Of a stretch of DNA of 44,366 nt, positions 16,001-23,237 are shown piece after piece. Positions within the stretch are counted from its first letter, which is position 1; each line of letters begins with the position of its first letter. This DNA comes from a virus. Below the pieces are notes generated by a model. It was not told the DNA's origin. It ran no database searches and saw nothing but the letters and a program-made list of their open reading frames with translations. The position numbers were made by a program, and so were the translations under genes. The stretch covers positions 1-44,366 of IMG/VR virus record IMGVR_UViG_3300030104_002307; one strand, 5' to 3'.

Positions 16001-18882
16001 CGGCGACTTATCAAGACGGAGACGGAACAATAGATTTAGTTGTTGGAACACTAAATCAAGATACAACCGGAACTGCATCTAAAGTTACTGTATCTGACAG
16101 TACGGCTAACACTAATTTCCCTGTTGTATTCCACGATGAATCCAATGCTCTTTTAGATGATACAGGGGCTTTAAGATACAACCCAAGCACAGGAACATTA
16201 CTCGTTCCTAATTTGAATGTGGCGGGTACGACAACACAAGTAGACACAGTAACTATGGAAGCGAGTAATGCAATTGTCTTTGAGGGGGCTACTGCTGATG
16301 CTTATGAAACTACATTAACTATTACTGACCCAACTGCTGATAGAACAATTACATTACCAAACGCTTCGGGTACAGTTTCTCTTTCAGATACACAATTAAG
16401 TACCGAGCAGGTTCAAGACATCGTTGGTGCTATGTTTAGTAGCAATACAGAGACTAGAATTAGTGCAACCTATGAGGATGGGGACGGAACAATAGATTTA
16501 GTCGTTGATGACATGACGGCAAACGACAACACTTTTAGAACAATTACTGCGGGCGGTAATACTCTTGGTGCAAGCGAAACACTAGCCTTTACCGCAGGTT
16601 CAAACGTAACAATAACAGAATCCGGCGGTGCGGTTACTATTGCGTCTGCTGATACTAACACTCAACTATCCACAGAACAAGTACAGGATATAGTAGGTGC
16701 TATGTTTACTTCTAATACTGAAACTAGAATTAGTGCGACTTATGAAGATGGAGACGGCACGATAGATTTAGTAGTAGATGACTTAAATACAGATACTCAG
16801 TTAAGCACAGAACAAGTACAAGACATAGTTGGTGCTATGTTTAGTGGTAACACGGAAACAAGAGTATCAGCCACATATCAAGACGGTGATGGGACTATTG
16901 ATTTAGTGGTCGATGACATGACCGCAAACACTACGTATACGGCAGGTACTAACCTAACATTAAGTGGTACAGAGTTTAGTGTTGATGATGCTTTCTTGAA
17001 GAATGATGCTAACGATACTACAACAGGAACAATTACTGCGGGTGGATTTACTACGGCAGGTTCTATTACACTTGGCGGTCATGCGGTTGCCGACATAGAC
17101 ATAGGTAGTGAGTTTGTTGATACTGACGACCACTTGATGTCATCCGGTGCAATTAAAGAAAAGATTGAAAGTTATGGTTATGTTACTAGCGGTGGTGCTA
17201 GTAATATTAATGGTTTATCTGATGGTAAGACTTCAACATACTCTTTATTCTTAGGTGTCGCACCAACTAACACACAAGATTACAACGTAGCAGTAGGGAT
17301 AGGGGCATTAGACGCATTGAACGGCACTAATGGAACAAAGAACGTGGCGATAGGGTACAATACTTTAACGGCAAACACAGAAGGTTTCAAGAACGTAGCG
17401 ATAGGCTATGCGGCAGGTTCAGCGAATACTGACGCAGACCAAAACACTCTTGTTGGTAGTCAAGCAGGTACGGCAGTAACAACAGGCGGTGCTAACACCG
17501 CAATAGGATGCAACGCTGCCTACGCATTAACTACGGGAACTTATAACACTTTTGTTGGTGCATTAGCCGGAGACGGATTTGATACTGAAAGTGAAAATAC
17601 GGCCATTGGATATGGGGCATTTGGTGGTGCAGTTGATGGTGGAGATGGGAATGTAGCAATAGGAATGTATGCTCTCGACGGCCCGGTAGCAGATGACCAT
17701 AATATCGGTATAGGAGTTCACGCATTAAGTAACTTGGCTCATGCTGATGATGTGATAGGGATAGGCCATCAAGCAGGTTACAGTATCACGACAGGTAACA
17801 GGCAAGTATTAATCGGGGCGCAAGCAGGTTATGATTTAACAGACGGCTCAGAAAACGTAATGATAGGTTATCAAGCAGGTACAGATACTACGGGAAGTAA
17901 CAACACTTTCATAGGAACGGAAGCAGGTTACGACAACCATGATGGTGCAGGTAACGTATTCGTTGGTAAACAGGCGGGTTATGGAAGCAGTACATCGGGA
18001 GATTACAATACGGGTCTAGGTACATCGGCGTTGAACTCATTAACAAGTGGTGCTAATAACATCAGTATAGGTTGGTTTAGCGGTGATGCAGTAACCGAAG
18101 GTAGTAGAAATATATTCATCGGTAATCAAGGCGGTAACAATGTTACAACAGGTAATAACAACGTCGTTATTGGTAACGCCGATGTTTCTTCTGCGACAGG
18201 ACATGACCAATTATCAATAAGTTCCGGTGATGGAAGCCCTGTATGGATGACGGGCGACTCATCCGGTGTCGTTGATTTCCCTAATGGTTTTACAAACAAT
18301 GGTTCAGCAGTTGGTGGAGACACAACAAGACTTGCTACTATGAAAAGCAAATACAAATCTGCCGCAGATAAATTACATTTATCACAAGGGCCACACATGG
18401 GTCAAGTAGCCAAGAACTTTTCACAAAATCAATTCCTTATCTTCCAACCATTTTATTCCGGTGCGGGCGGCGAGTTTACAAAAGCAAGTTGTACTTTTAA
18501 CTCCGGTGTAACAGGTGCAAGTGCAGGTATTTGTATTTGGGAAGAGGACAGTAATGGTTTGCCTAAGACAAGACTTGGTAATGAAATAGAGATTGATGGA
18601 ACATCAAGCGGTGTAGCAACTACCACAGGATTAAGTATAACACTAAGTGCAAATACAAAGTATTGGGTATCATGGAGAACACACCCCGACGCAAGTGGAA
18701 CGTGTGATTTCTCCGGTTATGAGATTGCTATGGAGCCGTTAGTGATGGGCGACCAAGACATACCGTTCTGTAATGTTTTGTTTTATGTTAGTAATGCTGC
18801 CGCACCAAGCAGTTTAAGTCAAGGTAACTTTACAAGCACTTACAGACAAAACCTACCGAAGATGTGGTTAGAACAGAGTTGA
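13051..18882 (+). CDS. Giant repeat tail fibre with YadA-like head repeats
   Basis: A 1943-aa virion adhesin. GTG 13051 is the only start after an in-frame TAG at 13039 and is preceded by a GGGG SD-like run. Residues about 1-200 form an attachment region containing VVAGTGLSGGGTSGTVTLNN, as in many fibre shafts. Residues about 205-1300 hold eleven copies of a ~45-residue unit (TQLSTEEVQDIVGAM... and two variant VEDF/VEDY copies) plus coiled-coil-like spacers. Residues about 1430-1710 are tandem 14-20 residue repeats of NVAIGY/NTLVGSQAG type, like the Hep_Hag/YadA head of trimeric autotransporters. The C-terminal ~200 residues form a distinct tip domain with GVTGASAGICIWEEDSNGLP. It is presumably trimeric and recognises the host surface. 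The next gene is a likely fibre chaperone. Confidence 0.85.
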   Translation: MIEIPLTDNKNVILGTESGRTGVTPHTAQLLKDADAGYLFYGDGSTVGGVSVDVRPTTAKTADYTLVRKDEARLITFNSGSGVTLTIPTNSSVPFVTDLTEIHVLNIGAGAVTLSGASGVTVNGSTTLGQYIKATIRKTGTDTWIVIAASAGDIEGVVAGTGLSGGGTSGTVTLNNTGVTSIVAGSNISISGATGAVTVTGTDTNTQLSTEEVQDIVGAMFSSNTETRISATYEDGDGTIDLVVDDMTANTQLTTEEVQDIVGAMVSSNTESGIAVTYEDGDGTLDFAVTSQTDNNFTTTLKNKLDGIEASATADQTAAEIRALVESASDSNVFTDDDHTKLNAIEASATADQTASEIRTLVDSASDSNVFTDADHTKLDGIAASANNYAISSDLLDEDNMASNSATKVASQQSIKAYVDAEVAGVVDSAPAALNTLNELAAALGDDANYATTTSTALGNRLRTDVDSQGLTSTQQGNALTNLGITATKAEINILDDGLSASDIPSLAASKITSGTFATARIADDAITAGKLNVSGDGSATQFLRSDGDGSFSWAVPTDTNTQLTQEQVEDFVAGVVTAGSNVSVTYDDAAGTLTIASTDTNTQLTTEAVQDIVGAMFSSNTETRVSVTYDDSDGTIDVVVDDMTADTNTQLTQEQVEDYVDGLLTAGSNVSLTYDDAAGTLTIAATDTNTQLSTEQVQDIIGAMVASNTESGITVTYEDGDGTLDFAVASQTDNNFTTTLKNKLDGIATSANNYTHPNHSGEVTSTADGATVIASNVVDEDNLKVTNSPTDNYLLSYDDASGGFTWVSAGSGEANQNAFTTIAVSGQDNVVADSTTDTLTLAAGSNVTITTTAGSDTVTIASADTNTQLSTEQVQDIVGAMFSSNTETRISATYEDGDGTIDLVVDDMTANDNTFRPVTAGGNTLGSSETLAFTAGSNVTITESGGAVTIASTDTNTNTQLSDEQVQDIVGAMFSSNTETGIAATYQDGDGTIDLVVGTLNQDTTGTASKVTVSDSTANTNFPVVFHDESNALLDDTGALRYNPSTGTLLVPNLNVAGTTTQVDTVTMEASNAIVFEGATADAYETTLTITDPTADRTITLPNASGTVSLSDTQLSTEQVQDIVGAMFSSNTETRISATYEDGDGTIDLVVDDMTANDNTFRTITAGGNTLGASETLAFTAGSNVTITESGGAVTIASADTNTQLSTEQVQDIVGAMFTSNTETRISATYEDGDGTIDLVVDDLNTDTQLSTEQVQDIVGAMFSGNTETRVSATYQDGDGTIDLVVDDMTANTTYTAGTNLTLSGTEFSVDDAFLKNDANDTTTGTITAGGFTTAGSITLGGHAVADIDIGSEFVDTDDHLMSSGAIKEKIESYGYVTSGGASNINGLSDGKTSTYSLFLGVAPTNTQDYNVAVGIGALDALNGTNGTKNVAIGYNTLTANTEGFKNVAIGYAAGSANTDADQNTLVGSQAGTAVTTGGANTAIGCNAAYALTTGTYNTFVGALAGDGFDTESENTAIGYGAFGGAVDGGDGNVAIGMYALDGPVADDHNIGIGVHALSNLAHADDVIGIGHQAGYSITTGNRQVLIGAQAGYDLTDGSENVMIGYQAGTDTTGSNNTFIGTEAGYDNHDGAGNVFVGKQAGYGSSTSGDYNTGLGTSALNSLTSGANNISIGWFSGDAVTEGSRNIFIGNQGGNNVTTGNNNVVIGNADVSSATGHDQLSISSGDGSPVWMTGDSSGVVDFPNGFTNNGSAVGGDTTRLATMKSKYKSAADKLHLSQGPHMGQVAKNFSQNQFLIFQPFYSGAGGEFTKASCTFNSGVTGASAGICIWEEDSNGLPKTRLGNEIEIDGTSSGVATTTGLSITLSANTKYWVSWRTHPDASGTCDFSGYEIAMEPLVMGDQDIPFCNVLFYVSNAAAPSSLSQGNFTSTYRQNLPKMWLEQS
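13663..16920 (+). repeat. Eleven copies of a ~135-bp fibre repeat, synonymously diverged
   Basis: The encoded unit TQL(S/T)xExVxDIVGAM-x5-TEx...YxDGDGTxDxxV occurs eleven times between about 13663 and 16920, nine copies with VQDI(V/I)GAM and two with VEDFVAG/VEDYVDG. Neighbouring copies differ at most third codon positions (for example GTGCAAGATATTGTGGGTGC versus GTACAGGATATAGTAGGTGC) while the protein stays nearly identical. Confidence 0.85.
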
Positions 18883-18887
18883 TTAAG

Positions 18888-19175
18888 ATGGGTTTAGGAA
18901 ATATAGAAGCAGAAAGAAAAAAGCGTATTTTTGATGTTGACGGTAACGTAACAATAGAAAATATTGATGTATCTTGGGAACTCGTTAGAGCATATCGAGA
19001 CGCTTATCTAACACAGGCTGATTTATGGATGTTAGTAGATAGATACAATACATTAACAGAAGCACGACAAACAGAAATAACCACATACAGACAGGCTCTT
19101 AGAGATTTACCAAGCAACTACACAGAAGCAAATGACGCGGCAGATAACTTCCCGACCGCACCTACTTGGTTGTAA
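18888..19175 (+). CDS. Probable tail fibre assembly chaperone
   Basis: The 95-aa product begins MGLGNIEAERKKRIFDVDG. Its C-terminal half contains YRQALRDLPSNYTEANDAAD followed by FPTAPTWL, the hallmark of phage tail assembly chaperone / fibre assembly proteins (YRQALRDLP...WP...P). It follows the giant fibre gene by 5 nt, the usual position. ATG 18888 is preferred to the GTG at 18864, which would overlap the fibre gene. It likely helps the fibre trimerise. Confidence 0.7.
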   Translation: MGLGNIEAERKKRIFDVDGNVTIENIDVSWELVRAYRDAYLTQADLWMLVDRYNTLTEARQTEITTYRQALRDLPSNYTEANDAADNFPTAPTWL

Positions 19176-19186
19176 TATTAAAAATC

Positions 19187-19195
19187 TTTATTAAA
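19187..19195 (+). promoter_or_regulatory. TATA box before the 101-aa gene
   Basis: TTTATTAAA begins exactly 30 nt before the ATG at 19217, indicating a near-leaderless transcript. Confidence 0.5.
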
Positions 19196-19216
19196 CTCTT
19201 ATGTTGTGGTGTTAAT

Positions 19217-19522
19217 ATGGCGTTGACAGTTGCGATAGAAACAGGATTCGGATTGAGTTGTGCAGAAGCACACGTAGTAATTAGAGATTTCAGAATGGAT
19301 AAAGAAGTCGCAGAAGATGGTACTAAGTCCTTTACAGTAACCTATGGTGGTTTAATCTATATGGATGCTACCAAATACACAGAAGGAAAATCAGCGATTA
19401 CCGGATTTAATTACCGATTCCCATTAGACGTAACAGATGAGGCAGACCAACATAACCTACTAAAACAATGTTATCTTAACATGAAAACACAAGCAGGTTT
19501 TACTGACGCAGTAGACGCTTAG
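19217..19522 (+). CDS. Hypothetical 101-aa protein
   Basis: A soluble alpha/beta protein beginning MALTVAIETGFGLSCAEAHV, with a beta-strand segment KSFTVTYGGLIYMDATKY and a C-terminal helix. I chose ATG 19217, because the longer form from GTG 19166 would overlap the preceding gene and cross the promoter. No family is recognised. Similar small proteins with FxVxY...GLIYxDxxxxxxGK segments occur near fibre genes in tailed phages, so a virion role is possible. Confidence 0.6.
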   Translation: MALTVAIETGFGLSCAEAHVVIRDFRMDKEVAEDGTKSFTVTYGGLIYMDATKYTEGKSAITGFNYRFPLDVTDEADQHNLLKQCYLNMKTQAGFTDAVDA

Positions 19523-19524
19523 AT

Positions 19525-19533
19525 ATATCTATA
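19525..19533 (+). promoter_or_regulatory. TATA box before the 114-aa membrane protein
   Basis: TATATCTAT lies 32 nt before the ATG at 19557. Confidence 0.45.
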
Positions 19534-19556
19534 CGACACTACTCCGACGTATTATC

Positions 19557-19901
19557 ATGCGTGATGGCGGAGAAGGCGTATTGCTAGGTGTATTAATTTT
19601 AGGTTTATTGTTGGCTTCCACAGGTACTCCGTCAATAGACCAATATGAAAGAGACGGCACTATAACTTGTAGAACAGTTGTAGGTGAAGTAGTACATAAA
19701 GAAGCACCATTTGAATTGTATGTAGAAGTACAAGATAATATAGTTGGAGAAAGAGAGGGGTATCACGTTTATGTTTCGCCGGAAGTCTTTGCTAATTATA
19801 GTGTAGGAGATACCCACGAAGAAGCAATATGCACGTTTACCGATTACGAATACTTTAGAGATATTATAGAACAGTTGAAACAAAGTGGTATTTTAAACTA
19901 A
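19557..19901 (+). CDS. Single-TM or secreted small protein
   Basis: The 114-aa product begins MRDGGEGVLLGVLILGLLLA, a short N-terminal region followed by a hydrophobic segment (about 8-22) that acts as a signal peptide or anchor. A soluble, acidic, beta-rich domain of about 90 residues follows (ITCRTVVGEVVHKEAPFELY, HVYVSPEVFANYSVGDTHEE) and faces the outside. No family is recognised. It has its own promoter and starts a run of short genes, several membrane-associated (19557-20932). Confidence 0.65.
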   Translation: MRDGGEGVLLGVLILGLLLASTGTPSIDQYERDGTITCRTVVGEVVHKEAPFELYVEVQDNIVGEREGYHVYVSPEVFANYSVGDTHEEAICTFTDYEYFRDIIEQLKQSGILN

Positions 19902-19904
19902 CTC

Positions 19905-19912
19905 TTTAAGTA
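19905..19912 (+). promoter_or_regulatory. TATA box before the 61-aa gene
   Basis: TTTAAGTA begins exactly 30 nt before the GTG at 19935, which also supports that GTG as the start. Confidence 0.5.
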
Positions 19913-19934
19913 TGGGGTATGTTTACCTTAGTCT

Positions 19935-20120
19935 GTGTCTGATAAGGACAGAGTGATACGCAAAGGTAAAATTGTATATAATCCGCCGGAAAAATCATAT
20001 ACCAATGTAAACATTGAAGAGACACTTCATGGCTACAAGGTTTATCGGGTTGGGGCTACAAAACCTTTTAGTGTCATTCCATTCTCAGCAGTAACACAAA
20101 TAATATATGAGCGTGAATAA
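19935..20120 (+). CDS. Hypothetical 61-aa protein
   Basis: A GTG start is supported by the TATA box 30 nt upstream. The product is small, basic and beta-rich (VIRKGKIVYNPPEKSYTNVN, GYKVYRVGATKPFSVIPFSA) with no Cys or TM segment. It resembles an OB/SH3-like mini-barrel in pattern, but no family is recognised. Its TAA is followed one nt later by the ATG of the SAP-domain gene. Confidence 0.55.
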   Translation: MSDKDRVIRKGKIVYNPPEKSYTNVNIEETLHGYKVYRVGATKPFSVIPFSAVTQIIYERE

Positions 20121-20121
20121 A

Positions 20122-20514
20122 ATGAGTGGAAATAACACAACAACAGAGACTTGCATAAATGCACTTAACGAAACAATAGACTGTATACCTTTGGATTCGT
20201 CATCTCTTTTAGATGACATAGAGGTTGTACTTATTGCGATAGCCGCATTGTTGGGTATACTAGCATGGGGTATGAAGAAATACAAGGAATTGAATGCAGA
20301 CGGAAAGATAACTTTAGATGAGGTTATTGATTCTATGGGAGAAGTTAAGGAAAAGGTAGCCGAGGCAAAGGAAGAAGTCGAGAAGATTGAAAAGACTCTT
20401 GACTCACACAATGTCGCAGAACTAAAGGTTATGCTTAAGGAAGCAGGTCTTTCTGTTAGCGGAAAGAAAGCAGACCTTGTTGCCCGATTAGAGGCATACA
20501 AGGAAGGGCAGTAA
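20122..20514 (+). CDS. Membrane protein with coiled coil and C-terminal SAP domain
   Basis: The 130-aa product (start ATG 20122, just after the upstream stop; ATG 20107 is also possible) has an N-terminal outside-type segment with sequon-like NNT and NET. One TM segment follows at about 35-55 (VVLIAIAALLGILAWGMKKY), then an EF-hand-like LNADGKITLDEV and a Glu/Lys coiled coil. A C-terminal SAP motif (HNVAELKVMLKEAGLSVSGK then ADLVARLEAY) completes it. SAP domains bind DNA, so the architecture would tether DNA to the membrane. The TM-NADGKITLDE core also resembles some phage holin-like proteins, so lysis is an alternative. It is followed without gap by two tail-anchored proteins. Confidence 0.75.
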   Translation: MSGNNTTTETCINALNETIDCIPLDSSSLLDDIEVVLIAIAALLGILAWGMKKYKELNADGKITLDEVIDSMGEVKEKVAEAKEEVEKIEKTLDSHNVAELKVMLKEAGLSVSGKKADLVARLEAYKEGQ

Positions 20515-20760
20515 TTGACGGAAAAAGATGTAATTAGTCTAAGGTTAGATAACCTAGAAAACATGGCCGAAAGGCATGAGCGTCTTATCGAACAGTTGGT
20601 ACAATCGCAGATAGACATGAAAACAGGTCTTACAAAGGTTGCTACGGAATTAGAAATTACTAATGGTTTGATTGGTACTTACATGGCTAATATGCAAAAG
20701 ATTATTTTTACCCTAATAGCAATTGTAGCAGGTGCTATGGGTATTTCTACGCAGATGTGA
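20515..20760 (+). CDS. Tail-anchored coiled-coil protein, XhlA/holin-like
   Basis: The TTG at 20515 follows the previous stop directly. The 81-aa product has a charged helix (SLRLDNLENMAERHERLIEQ and onward to about 60) and one C-terminal TM segment (MQKIIFTLIAIVAGAMGIST). That layout, coiled coil then terminal TM, matches XhlA-type hemolysin/holin accessory proteins of phages. Membrane-associated lysis function is inferred from architecture only. Confidence 0.65.
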   Translation: MTEKDVISLRLDNLENMAERHERLIEQLVQSQIDMKTGLTKVATELEITNGLIGTYMANMQKIIFTLIAIVAGAMGISTQM

Positions 20761-20764
20761 TATT

Positions 20765-20932
20765 ATGAATCAAGAAGAGTGGTATGAATGGTGCAGAAGT
20801 GTTACTAATACTCTCACAAACCTTGAAAAGACACTCAAGGCCTACCACAAATTACAGAAGCGTATGCTTTACATTATGTTTATAGGATTTACGGCGGTGT
20901 TATCGAATGGTTTACTATTGTACTACAAGTGA
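20765..20932 (+). CDS. 55-aa tail-anchored membrane protein
   Basis: ATG 20765 lies just after the stop of the previous gene; an in-frame ATG at 20732 would overlap it. The protein begins MNQEEWYEWCRSVTNTLTNL, has an amphipathic helix, and ends with one TM segment (MLYIMFIGFTAVLSNGLLLY). It has the same coil-then-TM layout as its upstream neighbour, so the pair may act together, for example as a holin pair. The C-terminus overlaps the start of the next gene by 26 bp. Confidence 0.6.
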   Translation: MNQEEWYEWCRSVTNTLTNLEKTLKAYHKLQKRMLYIMFIGFTAVLSNGLLLYYK

Positions 20933-21452
20933 TGTTGGCTCAAGATTAGGTCTTAACTCAGCACAAAGGACGCAAGCATCTTCTCGACTTAACTCCGGTA
21001 TTCGTAGGGCAAGTATAGATATAGACCAAACATTTAGAGACTATGGTAGAGACGTTCCTAGTAAATCCATAGCAGACACTACTGCTAACGGTGCGGTAAG
21101 TGCGGGTGATACTACTATGACTTTAACAAGTGCTTCATCCTTTTCTACAACAGGTAATGGTAATATAGATGGTGATTCATTCGTATGGACGGGTAAGGAT
21201 GCTAGTAATGCTAATATATTAACAGGTGTTAGTGGAGTTTCCGCAGACCACGCTTCCGGTGTTACAGTTCAACAAGGTGAGATGGCTCACGTATTAAGAG
21301 AAATATGTGCTGATTTAGCGGCGGCTTACTATATGGAAGATGAAGGTACTTTCCAAACCACAGGTGCAGAAGGCTCTATGCGTGGGACTACACTAAGAGA
21401 ACGCGGTGAGTTTAATCTAAAGAGATTGGCTCACTTGGGTAGTGTGGATTAG
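20907..21452 (+). CDS. Head-tail connector (gp6-like adaptor)
   Basis: The 181-aa product begins MVYYCTTSDVGSRLGLNSAQ, the typical opening of tailed-phage head-tail adaptors, followed by RLNSGIRRASIDIDQTFRDY and a C-terminal helical stretch (MAHVLREICADLAAAYYMED). A beta insertion (about 58-115, AGDTTMTLTSASSF and VFWTGKD-like) sits in the middle. It is followed by tail completion genes in the usual order. Motif-level similarity and synteny agree. Confidence 0.7.
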   Translation: MVYYCTTSDVGSRLGLNSAQRTQASSRLNSGIRRASIDIDQTFRDYGRDVPSKSIADTTANGAVSAGDTTMTLTSASSFSTTGNGNIDGDSFVWTGKDASNANILTGVSGVSADHASGVTVQQGEMAHVLREICADLAAAYYMEDEGTFQTTGAEGSMRGTTLRERGEFNLKRLAHLGSVD

Positions 21453-21460
21453 GTGAAACG

Positions 21461-22126
21461 ATGGCTAAATATGGTTATGTTAGAGTACCCTACACACATC
21501 CGGGTTTTCCCGAAACAAATGCAATAGAGACTTTCAAAGCAAACGCTAAAACTTCGTTAGACGAAGGGCAACAAGAAATGGATAAACTTGCACAAAAAAT
21601 AAGAGTAAAAAATGGCCCAAAGGGAGAGCAGTTGCGTAAAAGGAAGAATATGGCTAGACGCAATAAAAAACCGCAAGGGCCAATGAAGTTTGACTTTTAT
21701 TTCGATTCTGCGGCCTACGAAATTATCAACAAAGAAATAAGAGAACAGATAAAAGAAGGCATGAAGGGGTTTATGGAATCCGCAACACGTAACGCGGCAA
21801 AAGATACTAAAAACCAAATTAAGAATATGCCTAGACAGTTTAAAGGTAAATTAAGCCCCGGCAAAAAAGCCGCAGGTGATTTCTACGATACAATAGCAGA
21901 TTCATTAGATGTGGTAGAAAAAACAAGTGATAAACAACCAAATCAATTTACATCCTTTACTGCGGGTTCGTTTGACGGTGGTAGTCCTACGGGTGTTAAG
22001 GGTAGTAGGGGTGCTAATCTATTAGAAATACAAGGTATGGGGTCATTTAAAATGACACGAAGCCCATTTGGTGGTACTAAAAGGCTTGGTGCAAGTAGTA
22101 TAATAAGGAAATTAAAGGGGCGATAA
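21461..22126 (+). CDS. Tail completion protein (HK97 gp10-like)
   Basis: A 221-aa very basic helical protein, with KVNGP-type basic stretches and a central amphipathic helix (AYEIINKEIREQIKEGMKGF). The C-terminal region (KMTRSPFGGTKRLGASSIIR) is Gly/Ser/Arg-rich. Size and position between connector and tail terminator match the HK97-gp10-like / minor tail protein slot. No catalytic motif was seen. Confidence 0.6.
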   Translation: MAKYGYVRVPYTHPGFPETNAIETFKANAKTSLDEGQQEMDKLAQKIRVKNGPKGEQLRKRKNMARRNKKPQGPMKFDFYFDSAAYEIINKEIREQIKEGMKGFMESATRNAAKDTKNQIKNMPRQFKGKLSPGKKAAGDFYDTIADSLDVVEKTSDKQPNQFTSFTAGSFDGGSPTGVKGSRGANLLEIQGMGSFKMTRSPFGGTKRLGASSIIRKLKGR

Positions 22127-22127
22127 A

Positions 22128-23186
22128 ATGGCGATAGCAACAAAAACACAGTATTGGTCTAGTCGAATGATAGGTGATGACCCTACATCTTTAGACGGTA
22201 GTTTCAACGCAGACTTTACGGCTTCTAGCGGTGGTGGTTCAGCATCCGGTGGTAATTGGGTAATTACTAATGGCGTATACACAGTAGCACCAACAGGAAC
22301 GGCTAACACTTTAGTAGCAGTATTAGAGTATACAACCGCACCCGATGATGGTACAGTTCTTATGAAGATAGATGACGGTACAAAAAAAGTAGAGGTTCAA
22401 TCAACAGGAAGTAATACTTCTATCAAGTTGGTAGGTACAAGCACAGTTACTATTACAGATTTAGACCTTGCGAAAGCAGAGGATAACCCCACAACCTTAA
22501 TTTTACGTCTTACCCTTGATGGTAGCGACGCTAGATTATACACACATGAGATTATTAACGATGATGACGGTTCTGCCGTCTATAAGAGCGTTACGGCCGC
22601 CTCTTCGTCCTCGGCAGGGGTAGTGTGGGGCAACACAAGTGGAAGCGTTAAATGGGCTTCTATTTACCATTCTAAGTTCGGTGCTTTTAGCCCCGAAGAA
22701 TTATTACTATCAGACTTTGCTCAAGACACTCTTGCACGTATGGGTCTAGCGATAGTAGCACAAATAAAAAATAGCACTAGACCATACTTAAAAACACAGG
22801 TTTCTGATGCGTCTATTGTTTATGGTTATGATATATCATCACAAATGTTAAATAGGTTGATAACACCAACAATACACGTTTTGGTAGAAGAGTTAGGTTC
22901 ACCTACCTTTGATTCTTTAGGTGGTGCTAAAATATCACAAGAGTATGATGTAAAAGTTTTTATTACCGTAAAAGGAACAAACTATGAGAACGCATATCGT
23001 CATGGACTAAATATTTTAGGAGAAATCTTTGATGAATTGTATACTAAAACCGGGGTAAACGGAACAACAGACAGTATTATAGCCTACGACGCACAGTTAG
23101 ATTCTAAGATGGACGATGACGAAACAGTATGCGTACACACGCTTACTATGACGTATATGCGTAGAATAGATATGCGACACCGATGA
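22128..23186 (+). CDS. Tail terminator with N-terminal beta-sandwich domain
   Basis: The 352-aa protein has two parts. The first ~190 residues are beta-rich (VLMKIDDGTKKVEVQSTG) and look lectin- or jelly-roll-like. The last ~165 residues (LLLSDFAQDTLARMGLAIVA, PTIHVLVEELGSPTFDSLGG, HTLTMTYMRRIDM) resemble tail terminator/gpU-type proteins that cap the tail tube. Terminators are normally ~130-170 aa, so the N-terminal domain is an addition that could display on the neck. Confidence 0.55.
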   Translation: MAIATKTQYWSSRMIGDDPTSLDGSFNADFTASSGGGSASGGNWVITNGVYTVAPTGTANTLVAVLEYTTAPDDGTVLMKIDDGTKKVEVQSTGSNTSIKLVGTSTVTITDLDLAKAEDNPTTLILRLTLDGSDARLYTHEIINDDDGSAVYKSVTAASSSSAGVVWGNTSGSVKWASIYHSKFGAFSPEELLLSDFAQDTLARMGLAIVAQIKNSTRPYLKTQVSDASIVYGYDISSQMLNRLITPTIHVLVEELGSPTFDSLGGAKISQEYDVKVFITVKGTNYENAYRHGLNILGEIFDELYTKTGVNGTTDSIIAYDAQLDSKMDDDETVCVHTLTMTYMRRIDMRHR

Positions 23187-23237
23187 TAATGTTAATAAGT
23201 CATTAGTATCGTTGAAGAACCACATAGAGGTGCTACT

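Noticed and set aside
18864-18887. GTG at 18864 as the start of the fibre chaperone
   Set aside because: It overlaps the giant fibre C-terminus. ATG 18888 lies 5 nt after the fibre stop.
20085-20618. 177-aa antisense ORF opposite the SAP gene
   Set aside because: The sense strand encodes TM, coiled-coil and SAP motifs with good starts. The antisense is Ser/Phe/Leu-biased.
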